The position numbers and the translations under genes are program-made. Positions 53,395 to 64,000 of a DNA stretch of 64,000 nt are shown here, one piece after another; within the stretch, counting starts at the first letter, position 1, and each line of letters starts with the position of its first letter. This DNA comes from Cyanophora paradoxa (Eukaryota > Glaucocystophyceae > Cyanophorales > Cyanophoraceae): positions 248,001 to 312,000 of the forward strand of contig QPMI01000437.1 of assembly GCA_004431415.1 (NCBI GenBank), given 5' to 3'. Below the pieces are notes generated by a model. That model was not told where the DNA came from. It saw only the letters and a program-made list of their open reading frames with translations, and searched no databases.

Positions 53395-53739
53395 ACACGC
53401 GACGGCGCCCGCACAAAGCCGGCCGCGCGCGAGGCCGAGCCAGGAGGCGGCCGCGCGCGAGGCCGAGCCAGGAGGCCAATTTCAAGTTTGTAAAAAGTCG
53501 CGAAACCAGCTCACTTGGACACACAAACGCGCGCTTCGCGGATCGCCAACTGAAGGCTGGGCACGCATTGCTGTGTTCGAACTCCCCTGCGTGGCGGTGA
53601 ATACGTGCGTTAGCTGCTGCGTTTTTGCGAGCGTGCGCGCGGCTCGATGGAAACTGCACGAACTCGAGCGCTGCGACCGTGTTGCCGGACATGACGAAAC
53701 AAGCTCTGGCGCCAGCAGATGTGTTCACGGGCTCCGTCC

Positions 53740-56700
53740 CTGCGCATACAGCACGAAGTCCAATCGAAGTCGAGGCGCGCGAGGAAGGAGCTCGGCGCCG
53801 CCGGCGTGCGCGAGCGCACCGATGCAGCGCGCGAACTGCGACGGGTCGACCTCGCCCTTCCGCAGGCCTAGGCCTAGGGCATCAAAGAGCCAGCGCTCGA
53901 CCAACGCTCGATCCTGCGGCCTCGGCGCGGTTGGCGAGATCTAGAAACAAATTTTGGATATTTGCGACGTCATGATCACCTCCGCTAACTGACGCCAGTC
54001 ACTGAGTCCTCATGGAATCTCAGCTGCGAGCAGAAATTAAAAATTGCCAGTCGGAAATATTCGAATGTAGGAGATCGCGCGTTCAAAATGGGCGCAGCGC
54101 ACATTGGCGACGAGCTCGAGCGTCTCGATCGGCCATCCACGCGCGGCCTGTGCACGCGTCGAAGTCCGCACTAGATCGAGGCGCCGGCGGAGGCAGCGGC
54201 GCCACCGCCGGCGCCGTGTGCACCGTACCTCTATAGCTAACTAGTAATCGCCTTGTGCACCGTCGTCAGTGCGCAGCAGCCCATGCATATGGCCAACGGC
54301 CTCGCGATCGAGCGTACACCCCCCCCTCGAGCTCCTCCCCCTTGTCGCCGCTGCTGCGCGCCGAGCCGCCGCGACTCCGAGGCTCACGACCGACAGCAAG
54401 GGCGGGGCGGCCGCAGGTCTAGGCCTAGGCCCGGGCCTTCGATCTAGAAGGGGACGTCGAAGTCCGGCCCGCCGCCGTCCCTCTCGGCCTTCGCGGTGGC
54501 CTTCAGATTAACAATGCAACTCGCGATCGGCGATATTCTCGTGTGTGAGAGCTTTGCAAAGTTCGCGATTTGTGACTGCCCCGCCCCATGACAGCAACTT
54601 GGCAAGGCCCGGGCCTATTCAATTAAATTTAGAAGGGTACGTCGAAGTCGGGCCCGCCGCCGCCGTCGCCGTCGTCGCGGAACATGGAGAGGGCCACCGC
54701 AAAGGCCGAGACGGCGAGCGAGATCAGGGAGCGGAAGAGCGCGAAGTCCATCCGCATCCCCACCTGACGCGGTCCGGATCGATCAGTTCTTGCGGAAGGT
54801 CCTATAGAACAGAGATCGAGGCAACAATTTTTCTAGCAGTCAACTTTCTATGAGTCAGATCTAGATCTTAGATAAAGAGATCTTATATATAAAGACGTTC
54901 ATTCTAGCGGTTCTCAGAAGGCACACGCACCACCTCGACGGGGCGGAGCCGGTCCTCCATGTCGAGCGTCGCGAGCGCCAGGTCCAGGCTCCGCTCGCAG
55001 GCGCACCCGGGCTCCCCCGCCCCGCACAGCGCGCACGGGCCGGGGCCCGGCCTTGCCGGGGCCGAGGCCCGCGGAGCCTTGAAGGAGTAGCTCGGGCCAA
55101 GGCCGAGGACCGCGGCCGGGGCGGCGGCGCCGCCGCCCGGCATGGAGGAGCGCTGCCGCAGGGAGGCGGACGACTCGGGGGCGAGGGCGAGGCGAGGGCG
55201 GCGGGGCGGGCCGCGCGTGCAGGGGCGACTGGAGCCTCCCCTCCTCGATCCGCGTCTGAGGCGTCTGAGTCGTTGCGGGGCGGGGGGGGGGAGCGGGGGA
55301 GCGGGGGAGGGTGGGAGGGGCGGGGGGGAAGGGATGCGGGGGGGAGCAACCTGCCTTTATCTGGAGCACGATGTACTGGTGCTCTGTGGAGAGATTGTTC
55401 GCCTGCGCCCAGAAGTCACTATAGCTAAGATCTCGTAGACATCGAAGAATAAATTCATTTCAGCGTCTCGTCTAATCTAGAGCGGACAAGAGCGGACAAG
55501 AACGTTAACGTTTAACGGACCTTGGCGCCGTAGAAGATGCAGACGAGGAGGGAGCCGCCGAAGAGGGCGAGGTCGTAGGCGATGTAGACGTAGACGAAGG
55601 GCGGCACGGGCGCCGATGCCGCCGCGCTCATCTGCGAGAGCAGCGTCTGGGGGAGGGCAAAAGGCGGGGAGGTCAGCAAGGAAGGAAGGAAGGACACGGG
55701 AGCCCCTTCGGCACGTGGCTCTAGTTCTAGATTGGAGCTTTTAGACCCCAGGAAAGTCTTGAAGAAGTCCTTTCGAGACTCTAACCGTCCTAGCACAACC
55801 CATCAAGATCAAATTCATGTCGTGGCCGACGCCGGCACCTTGTAGATGAGGAAGGCGATCTGGCCGGCGAGCACGACGGCGAAGCTCGAGATGAAGAACT
55901 GCCCGCGAAGATGAAATGAGAACATGGATCCGGAGCTAGAGGAATCTCTCTCTAAATATATAATATATGTGCGGACCTGGATGCGGAGGTGGAAGGAGCG
56001 GCCGACGTCGGAGAGCCACTGGCGGGCGCGGAGCCAGGCGATGGGCGCCCCCGCCGCCCGCAGGTCCAACGAGAGCGGCGCGGGGCCGGGGCCGCTGGGG
56101 GCGCACGGCCCCGCGCCCGCCACCTGCGCCCCCGGCAGTTGCAAGGGCAAACTCCTTAAGACTCCTAAGAAAGACTCCTAAGAAAGACTCTATGACTCTT
56201 AGGCCGCCCGCAGGTCCAGCGAGAGCGGCGCGGGGCCCCCGGGGCCGGGGCCGGGGCCGGGGCCCCCGGGCGCGCAAGCCCCCGCCCCCGCCGCCTGCAG
56301 GGGAGGGCCTCGGTCTAACGAAATCCGCACAGAAAGTCTCGCAGACTCTCATGAATGAAGCGGCTCATGAAGCGGCAGTCGCAAGGGCAGACTCCATAGA
56401 GAGCCTCTAAGACTCGTAAGAAAGCATCTAAGCTTATCTGGATCTATGACTCGGGGCTCCTAGGAATAATCCTCCTAATCTCTCAAACAGAGCGCCCACC
56501 TGAGAGAAGGAGCAGGGGATGACGGCGCGCCCCGCGCAGAGGAGCCGCCCCGCCGCCTCGAGCCACCGGAATCGCCGGTAGTAGTCCGTCGCCGCCGCGA
56601 ACATAAAGGCCAGGATGAAGGCGCTGGGGGGATGGGATTGGAGGGGGGTACACGTTAAAAAGGGGTGGGGTGGGGGTACGTGGTCATTTATTTATAGAAA

Positions 56701-57030
56701 GGGCGCACTGCATAATGAGGTACTGGATAAGGAGGACGGAGACAGTGAAGGCGGAGAGGGCGGGCCTGCTGAACGCCAGCGCCCGCTGCGGCGGCCCGGC
56801 CCCCGTCCCCGTCGGACCAGGATCAAATTGGACTTCGAAAAAATCGAAGAAAGAAAGCTCGCCTGGTCGGCGAAGAAGTAAGGGATGGCGCAGTGGAGGG
56901 CGGCCGCGAGGGCCTTTGGGACCTCCAATAGCCGAAGGAGCACGATCCGGCGCGTCGCGCCGGGCTGGAGAGGCGCGGATCAAATCTTCATCGGGCGGGG
57001 CGGCGCGGGGCGGGGCGGGGCGGGGCGGGG
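53740..57030. repeat. Segmental duplication, copy S2 (direct repeat of 25,267-28,347)
   Basis: About 3.3 kb matching S1 with scattered substitutions and indels. An additional block at about 56,140-56,330 (Pro/Gly-rich duplication of the exon edge) is specific to S2. Unlike S1, S2 continues into the upstream half of the gene, so S2 is the likely source copy. Confidence 0.92.
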
Positions 57031-58604
57031 CGGGAGGGGCGCCTTCTGAGGGCCGTCCGCAGGGGCGGCGAGAGAGGCGGCTGCTCCGCCGCTCGCCGCC
57101 CGCATTCGGAAGGCTGGGCTGGCCTCCAAGACCTGGAGAAGGATCAGGTGAGCGGGGGGGGGGGGGAAGAAGCGGGGGGTACGCGCCTGCTGGAGGACCC
57201 AGAGGCGGGCTGGAGCGGAAACGCAGGGTCCCCCCGGGGCTTCTCCCCCCCCGAGCTCGTCCTCCCCCACCGTCCTCACCAGCTTCGCGTCCTCCGGCCG
57301 CACCTGTACCCCGCTCCGAATCGCCCGGGTTCAAGAGGGGGATGGGGCCAGAGGGGGTACCGATATTGCGAGCTGCAGCGCCTTTTGGACCTGCGCTCCG
57401 AGCTTAGAGAGCGGGGGTTGGGGGGGGGGGGGAAGGGGTGGAGCTGGTGGGGGGTACAATGCACGTCAGAGAGGCTGGCGCGGAAGTGGAGGGGGAACTG
57501 CGGCTCCAGCCCCTCTCGCGCGCACGCCAGATCCACCTGTACCCCCGGAGGCTCGGGGGGGGGGGGCGGAGGAGGAAGAGCAGGGGTACGCGGACCTCCC
57601 GCTGGGACGTCATGTAGCGGAGGGAGTACCACCTGCGGAGCTTTCGGGCGGAGCGGGAGGGGTACCATGCGGGGGCCGGCGTACCCCCCTATGACCTCCT
57701 CGCTGCGCTGCTCGTACGAAGTGAGCTCCCGTTGCGCGCTCTTCTCGAGGAGCTCGGGGGTACGGTCTGGATTATGGGGGTACAGGATTCAGAAGAGGGA
57801 CGGGGGCGGAAGAAGGGGTACGCACATCCGTACTTGACGGCGATCATGAGGGCGCGGATGCTCGAGACGCCGAAGAAGACGAGGAACTCGGGGGCCTCGG
57901 GTTCGAATCAGGAGGCGGAGGTTTCTCACGTTTGCGGGGGCGGGGGTGGGCGCCGGGTCCCACCTTGGCTTGGCGCTCGTGGTGATCGAAGACGAAGAGA
58001 AAGAGAGCCACAGCGAACCAGAATCCGACGCAGGCGACGAAGTTCAAGACGCCAGGGATGCTGCGGGCAGGAAGCGTGAAGCGTCAGGGGCGTGCACGGG
58101 TATTTGTAAGGGGAGGGGTACGGGAGGGCGGGCGCGCCTCGCGTCGAGGAAGGAGTGGTTGCGAGCGGCGAGGCGCCCCTCGAAAAGGAGCAGGAACGGG
58201 AGGCTCAGGGGGTACGCGAGATGTCTGCGGGTACACGTGCGTCAGTCAGTATGAGAGCCGAGGCGCGCGGGGGCCGCGGGGCGGACACGAGGAACTCCTT
58301 TGCGGTGAGGAGGGCGTTCAGCGGAAGGCCGTGCTTGCTGTTCCACCCCACCGCCTCCGCCGCCTGCGCGGAGGCGAGCGGCGGGGCGCGAGGACAAATC
58401 TCAGCTGCAGCTTCCAGCGGCCGCGCCGGCCGCGGCCGAACGGAAGGGGCGACGCGCCTGGGAGCGCTCTCGCTCGATCCAGACGCTCTTCGAGAGGTTC
58501 GCGTGCGCGTACGCCGATGAGGAGGCGAGGCCGCTCTCTGCGGGCTCGCCCTCGAGCTCGCCGTATGCGTGCATCGAGGAGCTCCGGAGCGGGTTAAAGA
58601 ACAT
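54629..58604 (-). CDS. Multi-pass membrane protein of unknown family
   Basis: Likely start ATG at 58,604 (MFFNPLRSSSMHAYGELEGE). Then exons with GWNSKHGLPLNALLTAKEFL (about 58,290-58,350), VLNFVACVGFWFAVALFLFV ending DHHERQAKV (about 57,965-58,055), APEFLVFFGVSSIRALMIAV (about 57,840-57,900), SAQRELTSYEQRSEEV (about 57,690-57,740), RRWYSLRYMTSQREVR (about 57,590-57,640), VPKALAAALHCAIPYFFADQ (about 56,870-56,930), FTVSVLLIQYLIMQCALS (about 56,700-56,750), then the membrane exons shared with S1, ending GPDFDVPF and stop at 54,629. Six to eight membrane helices in all. Exons in the 57-58 kb half are separated by GTACCCC introns. A soluble Cys-containing stretch (CALCGAGEPGCACERSL) lies near 54,985. 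Transporter or receptor roles are both possible. Confidence 0.6.
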
Positions 58605-58970
58605 GTCGCTTTGTTGCCTTCCGATCGGCGGGAAAGCTGAAAGCGGCCGGGGCGAGCCCGGTCACCGCAGCCGGCGGCGATGAAAGTCGAGCCCAGCGGC
58701 GGCGATCGAAATGCGATCACAAGCTATGCAACGCTATGCATGCGAGTGCGATGCATGCAACGCGCGCCGCTGCACCGGATCGATCCGGACGACTAGCTGC
58801 GCTTTCGACACTGGAAGAGGAGCTGCAGGTGTAGGCGAGGCCGAGAGCGCTGCAGCTTGAACTCGGAAATCTACCGCACTATCGATGTCGATGAAGGCGC
58901 CGGCGCGGCTCGGTGGATCGGCGGAGCCAGCGTAAACGCGTACCCGAGCAGATCGCGGCCATCGCCGAAA

Positions 58971-61900
58971 ATGCTCGCCCTCCGGGCCCCCCGAGCGCTG
59001 CGGGAGATCTCAAGCGCGGGAAGATGCCTCAGGAGGTCCCTCGCCAGCGCCGCGGCGTCCCAGTCTGGCGCCGGCTCGAGCGTCTTTGGCTTCGGGTACG
59101 CGGGGCACGGCCAGCTCGGCCAGGGGAACCGCGAGCCGCAGGTGCGCGTCGCCGTGTCGCAGCGATCGTGAGGAACGACTCCGGTCGACGCGCCGCAGGA
59201 CCTCCCGACGCGGATCGACGCGCTGCAGGGCAAGCGCGTGACGGCGCTCAGCGGCGGCCACTTCCACGCCTGCGCGATTGCCGAAGGCGGGCGCGGAGTG
59301 TACGCGTGGGGCCGGGCGGCGGAGGGCCAGCTGGACGGAGAGGCGCGCGTCGACGACGCTCTGGTGCCGGAGCGCGTGCGCGTGGACGCCGCGCGCGAGG
59401 GGGAAGCCCCGCCTCTCTTCGTTCAGATCTCCTGCGGCGGCTCCTACAACGCCGCCGTCGCCGAAGGCACGTGCTTGCTTGCAATTCATGCCGATCGTAT
59501 TTCAAATTTGGGGTCTCTCCGCGGCGAACGCACGCTGACGCCGGCGCGTGCGCGCGCAGACGGCTCCGTGTGGATCTGGGGTAGCATGAAGCGGGGGCAG
59601 GCGGGCGCACCGGGACCCGCGCTGCAGCGGCCGGCGCGCGTGCCGGGCCTCCCGCCGGCCGCGAAGGTCAGCTGCGGCTGGGGGCACGTCCTCTGCCTCA
59701 CGCGTGCGCTCCCGAAAGCTTCGCAGCGCGCCACACGCGCATGTACACGATCGTGACGCGCCTCCGCAGGGTCCGGCGAGGTGTGGAGCTGGGGGTGGGA
59801 CGCGCACGGCCAGACGGGCCGCGGCGCGGGGCCGCCACCCACGTCCACGAGCGAATGGAAGGGCCCGCCGCTGCTGCCGGGGCCGGTGCTCAGCGGCGAC
59901 CTGCGCGGCCACAGAGTCTCCGACGTCGCCGCGGGGCTTGACCACAGCCTCGCCCTCGGAGGTTGTACCCCCCCGCGCTTCCCACCCCCCGCGCTTCCCC
60001 CCCTCCCCGTCGATGGCTGAGACTCCTCCCGCAGTGGACGGGACCGTGTTCTCTTGGGGCGATAACCAGGCTCGTGTACCCAACTTTAACTGCCCCGCGG
60101 TCGGAGCGCGCGTGTTGAATGCTGTACCCCCCTCGTTTCGTTCGCAGTTCGGGCAGCTCGGCCTCGGGCACGCGCGCTCGGTCGGAGAGCCCCGGGCCGT
60201 CGCAAGCGTCAGAGTACCCGTCTCCTCGGTGCCCGCCTTCGCCGTACCCCTCCCTCCCTTCTCGTCGTACCCCTCCCGAACGCGTGCGCGGCCTCGATCA
60301 GATCGCGACGGGCTGGGCGCACTCCGCCCTCATCACGGGTACCCCATTCCCCCCCCCTCCCCCCCGCGCCCCCCTTCCCTCCTTCCCCCCTTCCTCCCCC
60401 ACCCCTCATTTTCGGCGCAGCGGACGGGGCGGTGCTGGCGTGCGGGTGGAACTCGGACGGGCAGGTCGGCGTCGGGGCCGACGGCCCCAAGCAGGCGAGT
60501 ACTAGTCTGACTCGAGCGGCGGCCGGCCGGCCCAGGGGATCGACATCGATTGCGATGCAAAGAATCCAATCTAATCTAAAGAATAAAGAATCTAGAACTC
60601 TGATAGAGGTGCTTAAGAGGGGCCTCAGCCCTCTAAGATTCTTAGAGGGCTCTTACAGCTCCTCGCTGAGCTTTGATTCGATGATCATGAGTCCTCGCCC
60701 GACATCGCCCGCAGGTGCTGGAGCCGCGCCCCGTGCAGGACGCCGGCTGCGGCCTGCGGGGCCGCCTCCCCGTCCAGGTGCCCGCCGGTGCCACGCGTCC
60801 CCAGTGACCGCTCTAATATCTATAGGTAGATAGCTATAGGAGATAGCTATAGGAGATAGCTATAGGAGATAGCTATAGGAGATAGCTATAGGAGATAGCT
60901 ATCCTAAGAGGTCCTAAGATAGCTAGAGGAGGCCGCCACTCCGGTCCGCCCAGGAGCGCTGGCGCTGGCCGCCCGCGACGTATAACGTTCGAGTTGATTA
61001 AGGACACCGAACGCGTGCCAGGCACGCGTGCCTGCCGGGCACAGCCTAGCCTTGACTCTCCGGTGCCTCGCGCCGGTGCCACGGGTCCCCAGTGACCGCC
61101 ACTCCCCCTAGCGCCTAGCCCCTTCTCTCCGCTTCGCGCTACGCGTCAGTGAGCCCCTACGCGTCAGTGAGCCCTAATATCTCGGGGGCCGGGGCCGCCT
61201 CACCCTCTTAGGACATCCACGCACTGCCACACCTAATCCACCGGCTCCCCGTCCAGGTCGTCTGCGGCCGCATCCACACCCTCGCCCGCACCGGTGCCCG
61301 CCGCCCCGCCCCGCCACGCCACGCCACGCCCCGCCCCGCCCCGCTTCTAACGCTCGAACGGAGGCTCGCCTACTAGGCTAGCTAGCCGTTGACCTAGATC
61401 CTGCGATCTAGAATTCTACCTGCCGCTCGCCTGCAGCTGCCTTCGCCCCGCCCCGCCCCTTGGCTGATCGGAGGCCCTGAGGAGCAGAGGACCAACTGGT
61501 CTTCGGCTGGGGCTCGGGTCAGCACGGGCGGCTGGGGCGGGGGGACGACCGGCCCAGCCCCACCGTGCGCCCCTCTCCTCTCCTATATATTAATGAATTT
61601 AGCGCTCCTGGGCCTGGCCCCCCCCCCCCCTCCCCTCCTGCCCCCCCCCCTGCCCCCTTTGGCCCCGGCCCCGGCGGGGCTCCCCTCTCCGATCCCTCAA
61701 CCCCCGGACCCCCGCTCCCGACCCCCCGCCCGGCCCCGACCTGCAGCTTCTAGATCTCTCGTTCGCCCTTCAATTTTTCGAGCCCCAGCTCGGGGCTTCT
61801 CGATATCGGCCCCCCCGGGGCTTCGAGCTTCGCCCGGACTCTCCGAGGCCCTAAGGCCGCCGGGCCTCCGCCTTGGCTCCGGCTTGCTCCTCGAGCTCGG

Positions 61901-62124
61901 CGGCTCTTAAGCTGAATTAGCTTTCTCCTGCTCGGGCTTCTCGGGGCCCGCTCCCCTAGCCATGGCCATAGGCCCCGCCGCGACCCGAGGCCCGCGCGCG
62001 CGCGCGGTCGGCCCCGACCGCGAGCTCGCAGGCGGCGCGCGTGGAGGCGTTCGAGGGCTCGCTCGGGGTGCGGGCGATGGCGGCCGGACTCGACTTCTCC
62101 CTCGTACTCACCGACGAGCTCTAG
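58971..62124 (+). CDS. RCC1-repeat protein, possibly mitochondrial (RCC1L-like)
   Basis: ATG at 58,971. The N-terminus MLALRAPRALREISSAGRCL is Arg/Ala/Ser-rich with few acids, like a mitochondrial presequence. RCC1 blades: SVFGFGYAGHGQLGQG; VTALSGGHFHACAIAEGGRG...VYAWGRAAEGQLDG; DGSVWIWGSMKRGQAG; GEVWSWGWDAHGQTGRG with VAAGLDHSLAL; GTVFSWGDNQFGQLGLGHAR; IATGWAHSALITADGAV...GWNSDGQVGVGADG; VVCGRIHTLART; LVFGWGSGQHGRLGRGDD; and MAAGLDFSLVLTDEL followed by TAG at 62,122-62,124. This gives about seven repeats, a full propeller. Frame closure confirms several unusual introns: 59,142-59,198 (GTGCGC), 60,214-60,301 (GTACCC) and 60,339-60,420 (GTACCCC), and a GC donor in the YNAAVAE exon. The part from 60.8 to 61.5 kb is not fully resolved. 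Known RCC1 proteins act as nucleotide-exchange factors or scaffolds. Confidence 0.85.
60827..60905 (+). repeat. 13-bp tandem repeat in RCC1 gene intron
   Basis: About six copies of ATAGCTATAGGAG, itself containing the TAG.CTA.TAG word. Lies in an intron. Confidence 0.9.
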
Positions 62125-62434
62125 GCTCGGATCGAAGCTTTAAATTTGGGGAGCTAGCGCTAGCGCTAGCAGATTTCTTTAAAGGCCCAGATTCTCATGA
62201 ACCAAGCGCGAGCTCGATGGCGTTACGGTAGGCGTCGGTACCGGTATACCGGTCTACGTAGGCGTCGGTATACCGTATACGTAGCGCACCCTTGGTTCTT
62301 TTCGAAAAGAATCCGCTCACCGGTACCCTGGATCCCGTATTCGAATCCCCAGGCGGCCCCATTATTCGCGACGACCATGCCGCGCGACGCCGGCGCCTCT
62401 GTCGGCGTCCTAGAGATCGTTTGTACCAGAGGAG

Positions 62435-64000
62435 ATGCACAAGCGTCAGCGCAGCAGCTCGGCAGCCGCCGGCGTGGCGGCCGACGCCGACACACACGCG
62501 AGCCGACGCGAGGCCGCCTCCGACGCCGCCGCCAAAGCAATGGTCGACCTGCAGCAGCTGTCCTCTGTGGCTAGCTTCGACTCGCTCCCAGACGAGCTCG
62601 TGCGCCACGTCTTCTCCTTCGTCGACGCCGCGGAAGCCCTGCAGAAGCTGCCCGCCGTCTGCACACGCTTTCGGTGCAGCATTCCCGCGCTTATCACTTC
62701 ATCCAAACGCGCCTGAACGCACGCGTGCGGCAGGGAGCTCTTGCCCGGAGTGCAGTGGGATTCGATCTCCCTGGCGTTCGACACCAGCGACGGGCCGCTC
62801 GATTACGAGCGCGGGAACGTTTTCGAAGCGTGCGCGAACGCGGAGGGGCTTCTGCGGCTGCCGAAGGACGACGAGGACGCCCCGTCGGTGCGCTGAATTC
62901 GAATTTCAAGCGCCCATCGCCTCGCGTGCGCCAGCGCCGACGCTGTGGCACGCGCAGCGGCCGTGGCGGCGGAGCATGCGGTTCTGGCGGCGGGCGATCG
63001 ACCGCGGACTCCTTGGCCCGCAGTCCTCTCTCGAGCTGGAGCTCCGCGGGCCCTCGGAGCTAGAGCTGCAGTTCGAGCTCGAGCCCAGCGCCGGCGCGGG
63101 CGAGCACCAGCACCAGCAGCAGCAACTGCTTCCGGTCGTCCTCGCGCACGGGCGGGAGCTCGTCCTCGCGGCGCACGGGCTGATGGGCCTCCTCGCCGCC
63201 GCCGCCCGCGCCTCCGCCGACTCCCTCACGTCCGCCCGCCGCTGCCCCTGACTTATTTATCTTACGGATTTGATGTCTCATCTCCGCGGGCCCTCGCAGG
63301 ACCCTTCGCTTGGTCGTCCGCAACCTTGGGCCTGCCGCCGCCTTCCTGGTCCGCCCCGCCCCTGAATCTAGCAAGAATGCAATAACATGAAGTCTTAACT
63401 CATGAAGTGTGAAAAAGAGAAGCCCGGCCCGGCCCGGCCCGGCCCGCGAGCATCCCCTCACGCAACGCGCAGAACGCCGCCGGGGACGCGGAGCTCGGCC
63501 GTGGCGACGCCGCCCGCGAGCGCGAATCCGAGGCCGGCCTCTGCTCAGAGGATCTCGCCCTCCGCGCCGCCGTCGCCCTCGCCCCGTGCCGGGTTCGAGC
63601 CCGCCCCCCCCCCCCCCCCCCCCCCCCGCACGCCTAGGCTCAGACGCAGACCGCCGACCCGGCCCGCTCCTCCCTGCCCGCTCCTCTACTAAAATTTTGC
63701 TAGATTCAAAGAATCATCTTCGAGAATTCTTAAACTTCAAGCTTATTGAGCGCCCCGGGGTTCGCGGCAGCGCCTGGAGACCTTCGACGCGTCATTCGTC
63801 TTCGGAACCGACGGGGACCGCGACGTCCCCGCCGCCCGCCCCGGCCCCCGCTGGGCCGCCGCCTTCGGTTCGCCCCCCCCCCCCCCCCCCCCCTCCTCCT
63901 CCCCCGCCTCCCCTGGCTCGTCCTTCACGGCTCATATAGTCGGGTCCGGCCGCAGGGGCCCTCGGCGGCTGCCTAAGGGACCTCGAGCTTCCCCAGGTGC
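62435..64000 (+). CDS. F-box protein, 3' end off the right edge
   Basis: ATG at 62,435. A Ser/Ala-rich lead is followed by an F-box at about residues 47-80: FDSLPDELVRHVFSFVDAAE, then LQKLPAVCTRFR. A GTGCAG donor inside the CTRFR codon joins to GGAGCTCTTGCCCGG at about 62,731, giving CTRFRELLPGVQWDSISLAF...DYERGNVFEACANAEGL. The next exon (from about 62,961) contains MRFWRRAIDRGLLGPQSSLE and a Gln-rich stretch, ending at a TGA near 63,250 unless spliced before it. A further exon at about 63,766-63,868 (RLETFDASFVFGTDGDRDVP) fits the same gene. F-box proteins bring substrates to SCF ubiquitin ligases; no substrate-binding repeat is visible yet. Confidence 0.72.

Noticed and set aside
22335-54589. 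6-bp palindromic differences as cloning or linker artefacts
   Set aside because: The words differ at almost every site and each is built from the 3 bp already present next to it, which linkers would not do.
12868-63600. GGTTCGAATCC-like words resembling tRNA T-arms (near 12,870, 15,590, 17,645, 57,899, 63,590)
   Set aside because: No anticodon or acceptor stem around them; most are GTTCGA-type intron donors after a G-ending exon.

Overview
The window is nuclear DNA of a GC-rich eukaryote, most likely a unicellular alga. Genes are cut into many small exons by short, pyrimidine-rich introns. Protein families present (kinase-ATPase hybrid, sAC-type cyclase, RCC1 repeats, F-box, CUB) are eukaryotic. 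No operons, rRNA or convincing tRNA genes were seen. I cannot name the species. Many introns start GTACCCC instead of GTRAGT; this motif marks the coding strand and helped set gene direction.

Layout. 1-4,713 (minus): 5' part of a Ser/Thr kinase-AAA ATPase of the kind normally fused to a histidine kinase, running off the left edge. 5,905-6,828 (minus): intronless TPT/SLC35-type transporter. 7,141-10,321 (plus): coiled-coil protein whose rod grew by tandem exon duplication. 10,717-19,723 (minus): one large gene for an AC10-like soluble adenylyl cyclase (two cyclase domains, ATPase, TPR-like tail). 22.3-24.4 kb (minus): LINE-like fragment. 25.3-28.3 kb: duplicated, 5'-truncated copy of a multi-pass membrane protein gene. 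28.8-30.1 kb (minus): repeat-bearing ORF. 34.1-37.4 kb (plus): secreted CUB protein with a Ser-Pro linker. 39.9-41.3 kb and 50.0-52.3 kb (minus): separated pieces of a hybrid histidine kinase. 42.3-49.9 kb: large inverted repeat carrying two divergent paralogous genes with an identical acidic tail exon; its left arm holds a 2.2 kb retro-insertion with a 16-bp target duplication. 50.6-51.5 kb: second LINE copy, with a 19-bp target duplication. 52.8-53.4 kb (minus): unknown gene. 53.7-58.6 kb (minus): the fuller membrane-protein gene. 59.0-62.1 kb (plus): RCC1-repeat protein. 62.4-64 kb (plus): F-box protein running off the right edge. About 30-34, 37-40 and 46-48 kb are repeat-rich and look non-coding.

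The strongest unexplained signal comes from comparing repeated copies inside the window. In four unrelated repeat pairs, eleven 6-bp length differences all have one form: a trinucleotide X in one copy is X, its reverse complement X', then X again in the other. The same X.X'.X words also occur in chains in single-copy DNA. This looks like a recurrent event, perhaps the excision footprint of a very active element with 3-bp target duplications, or a template-switch process. I know of no description of it.
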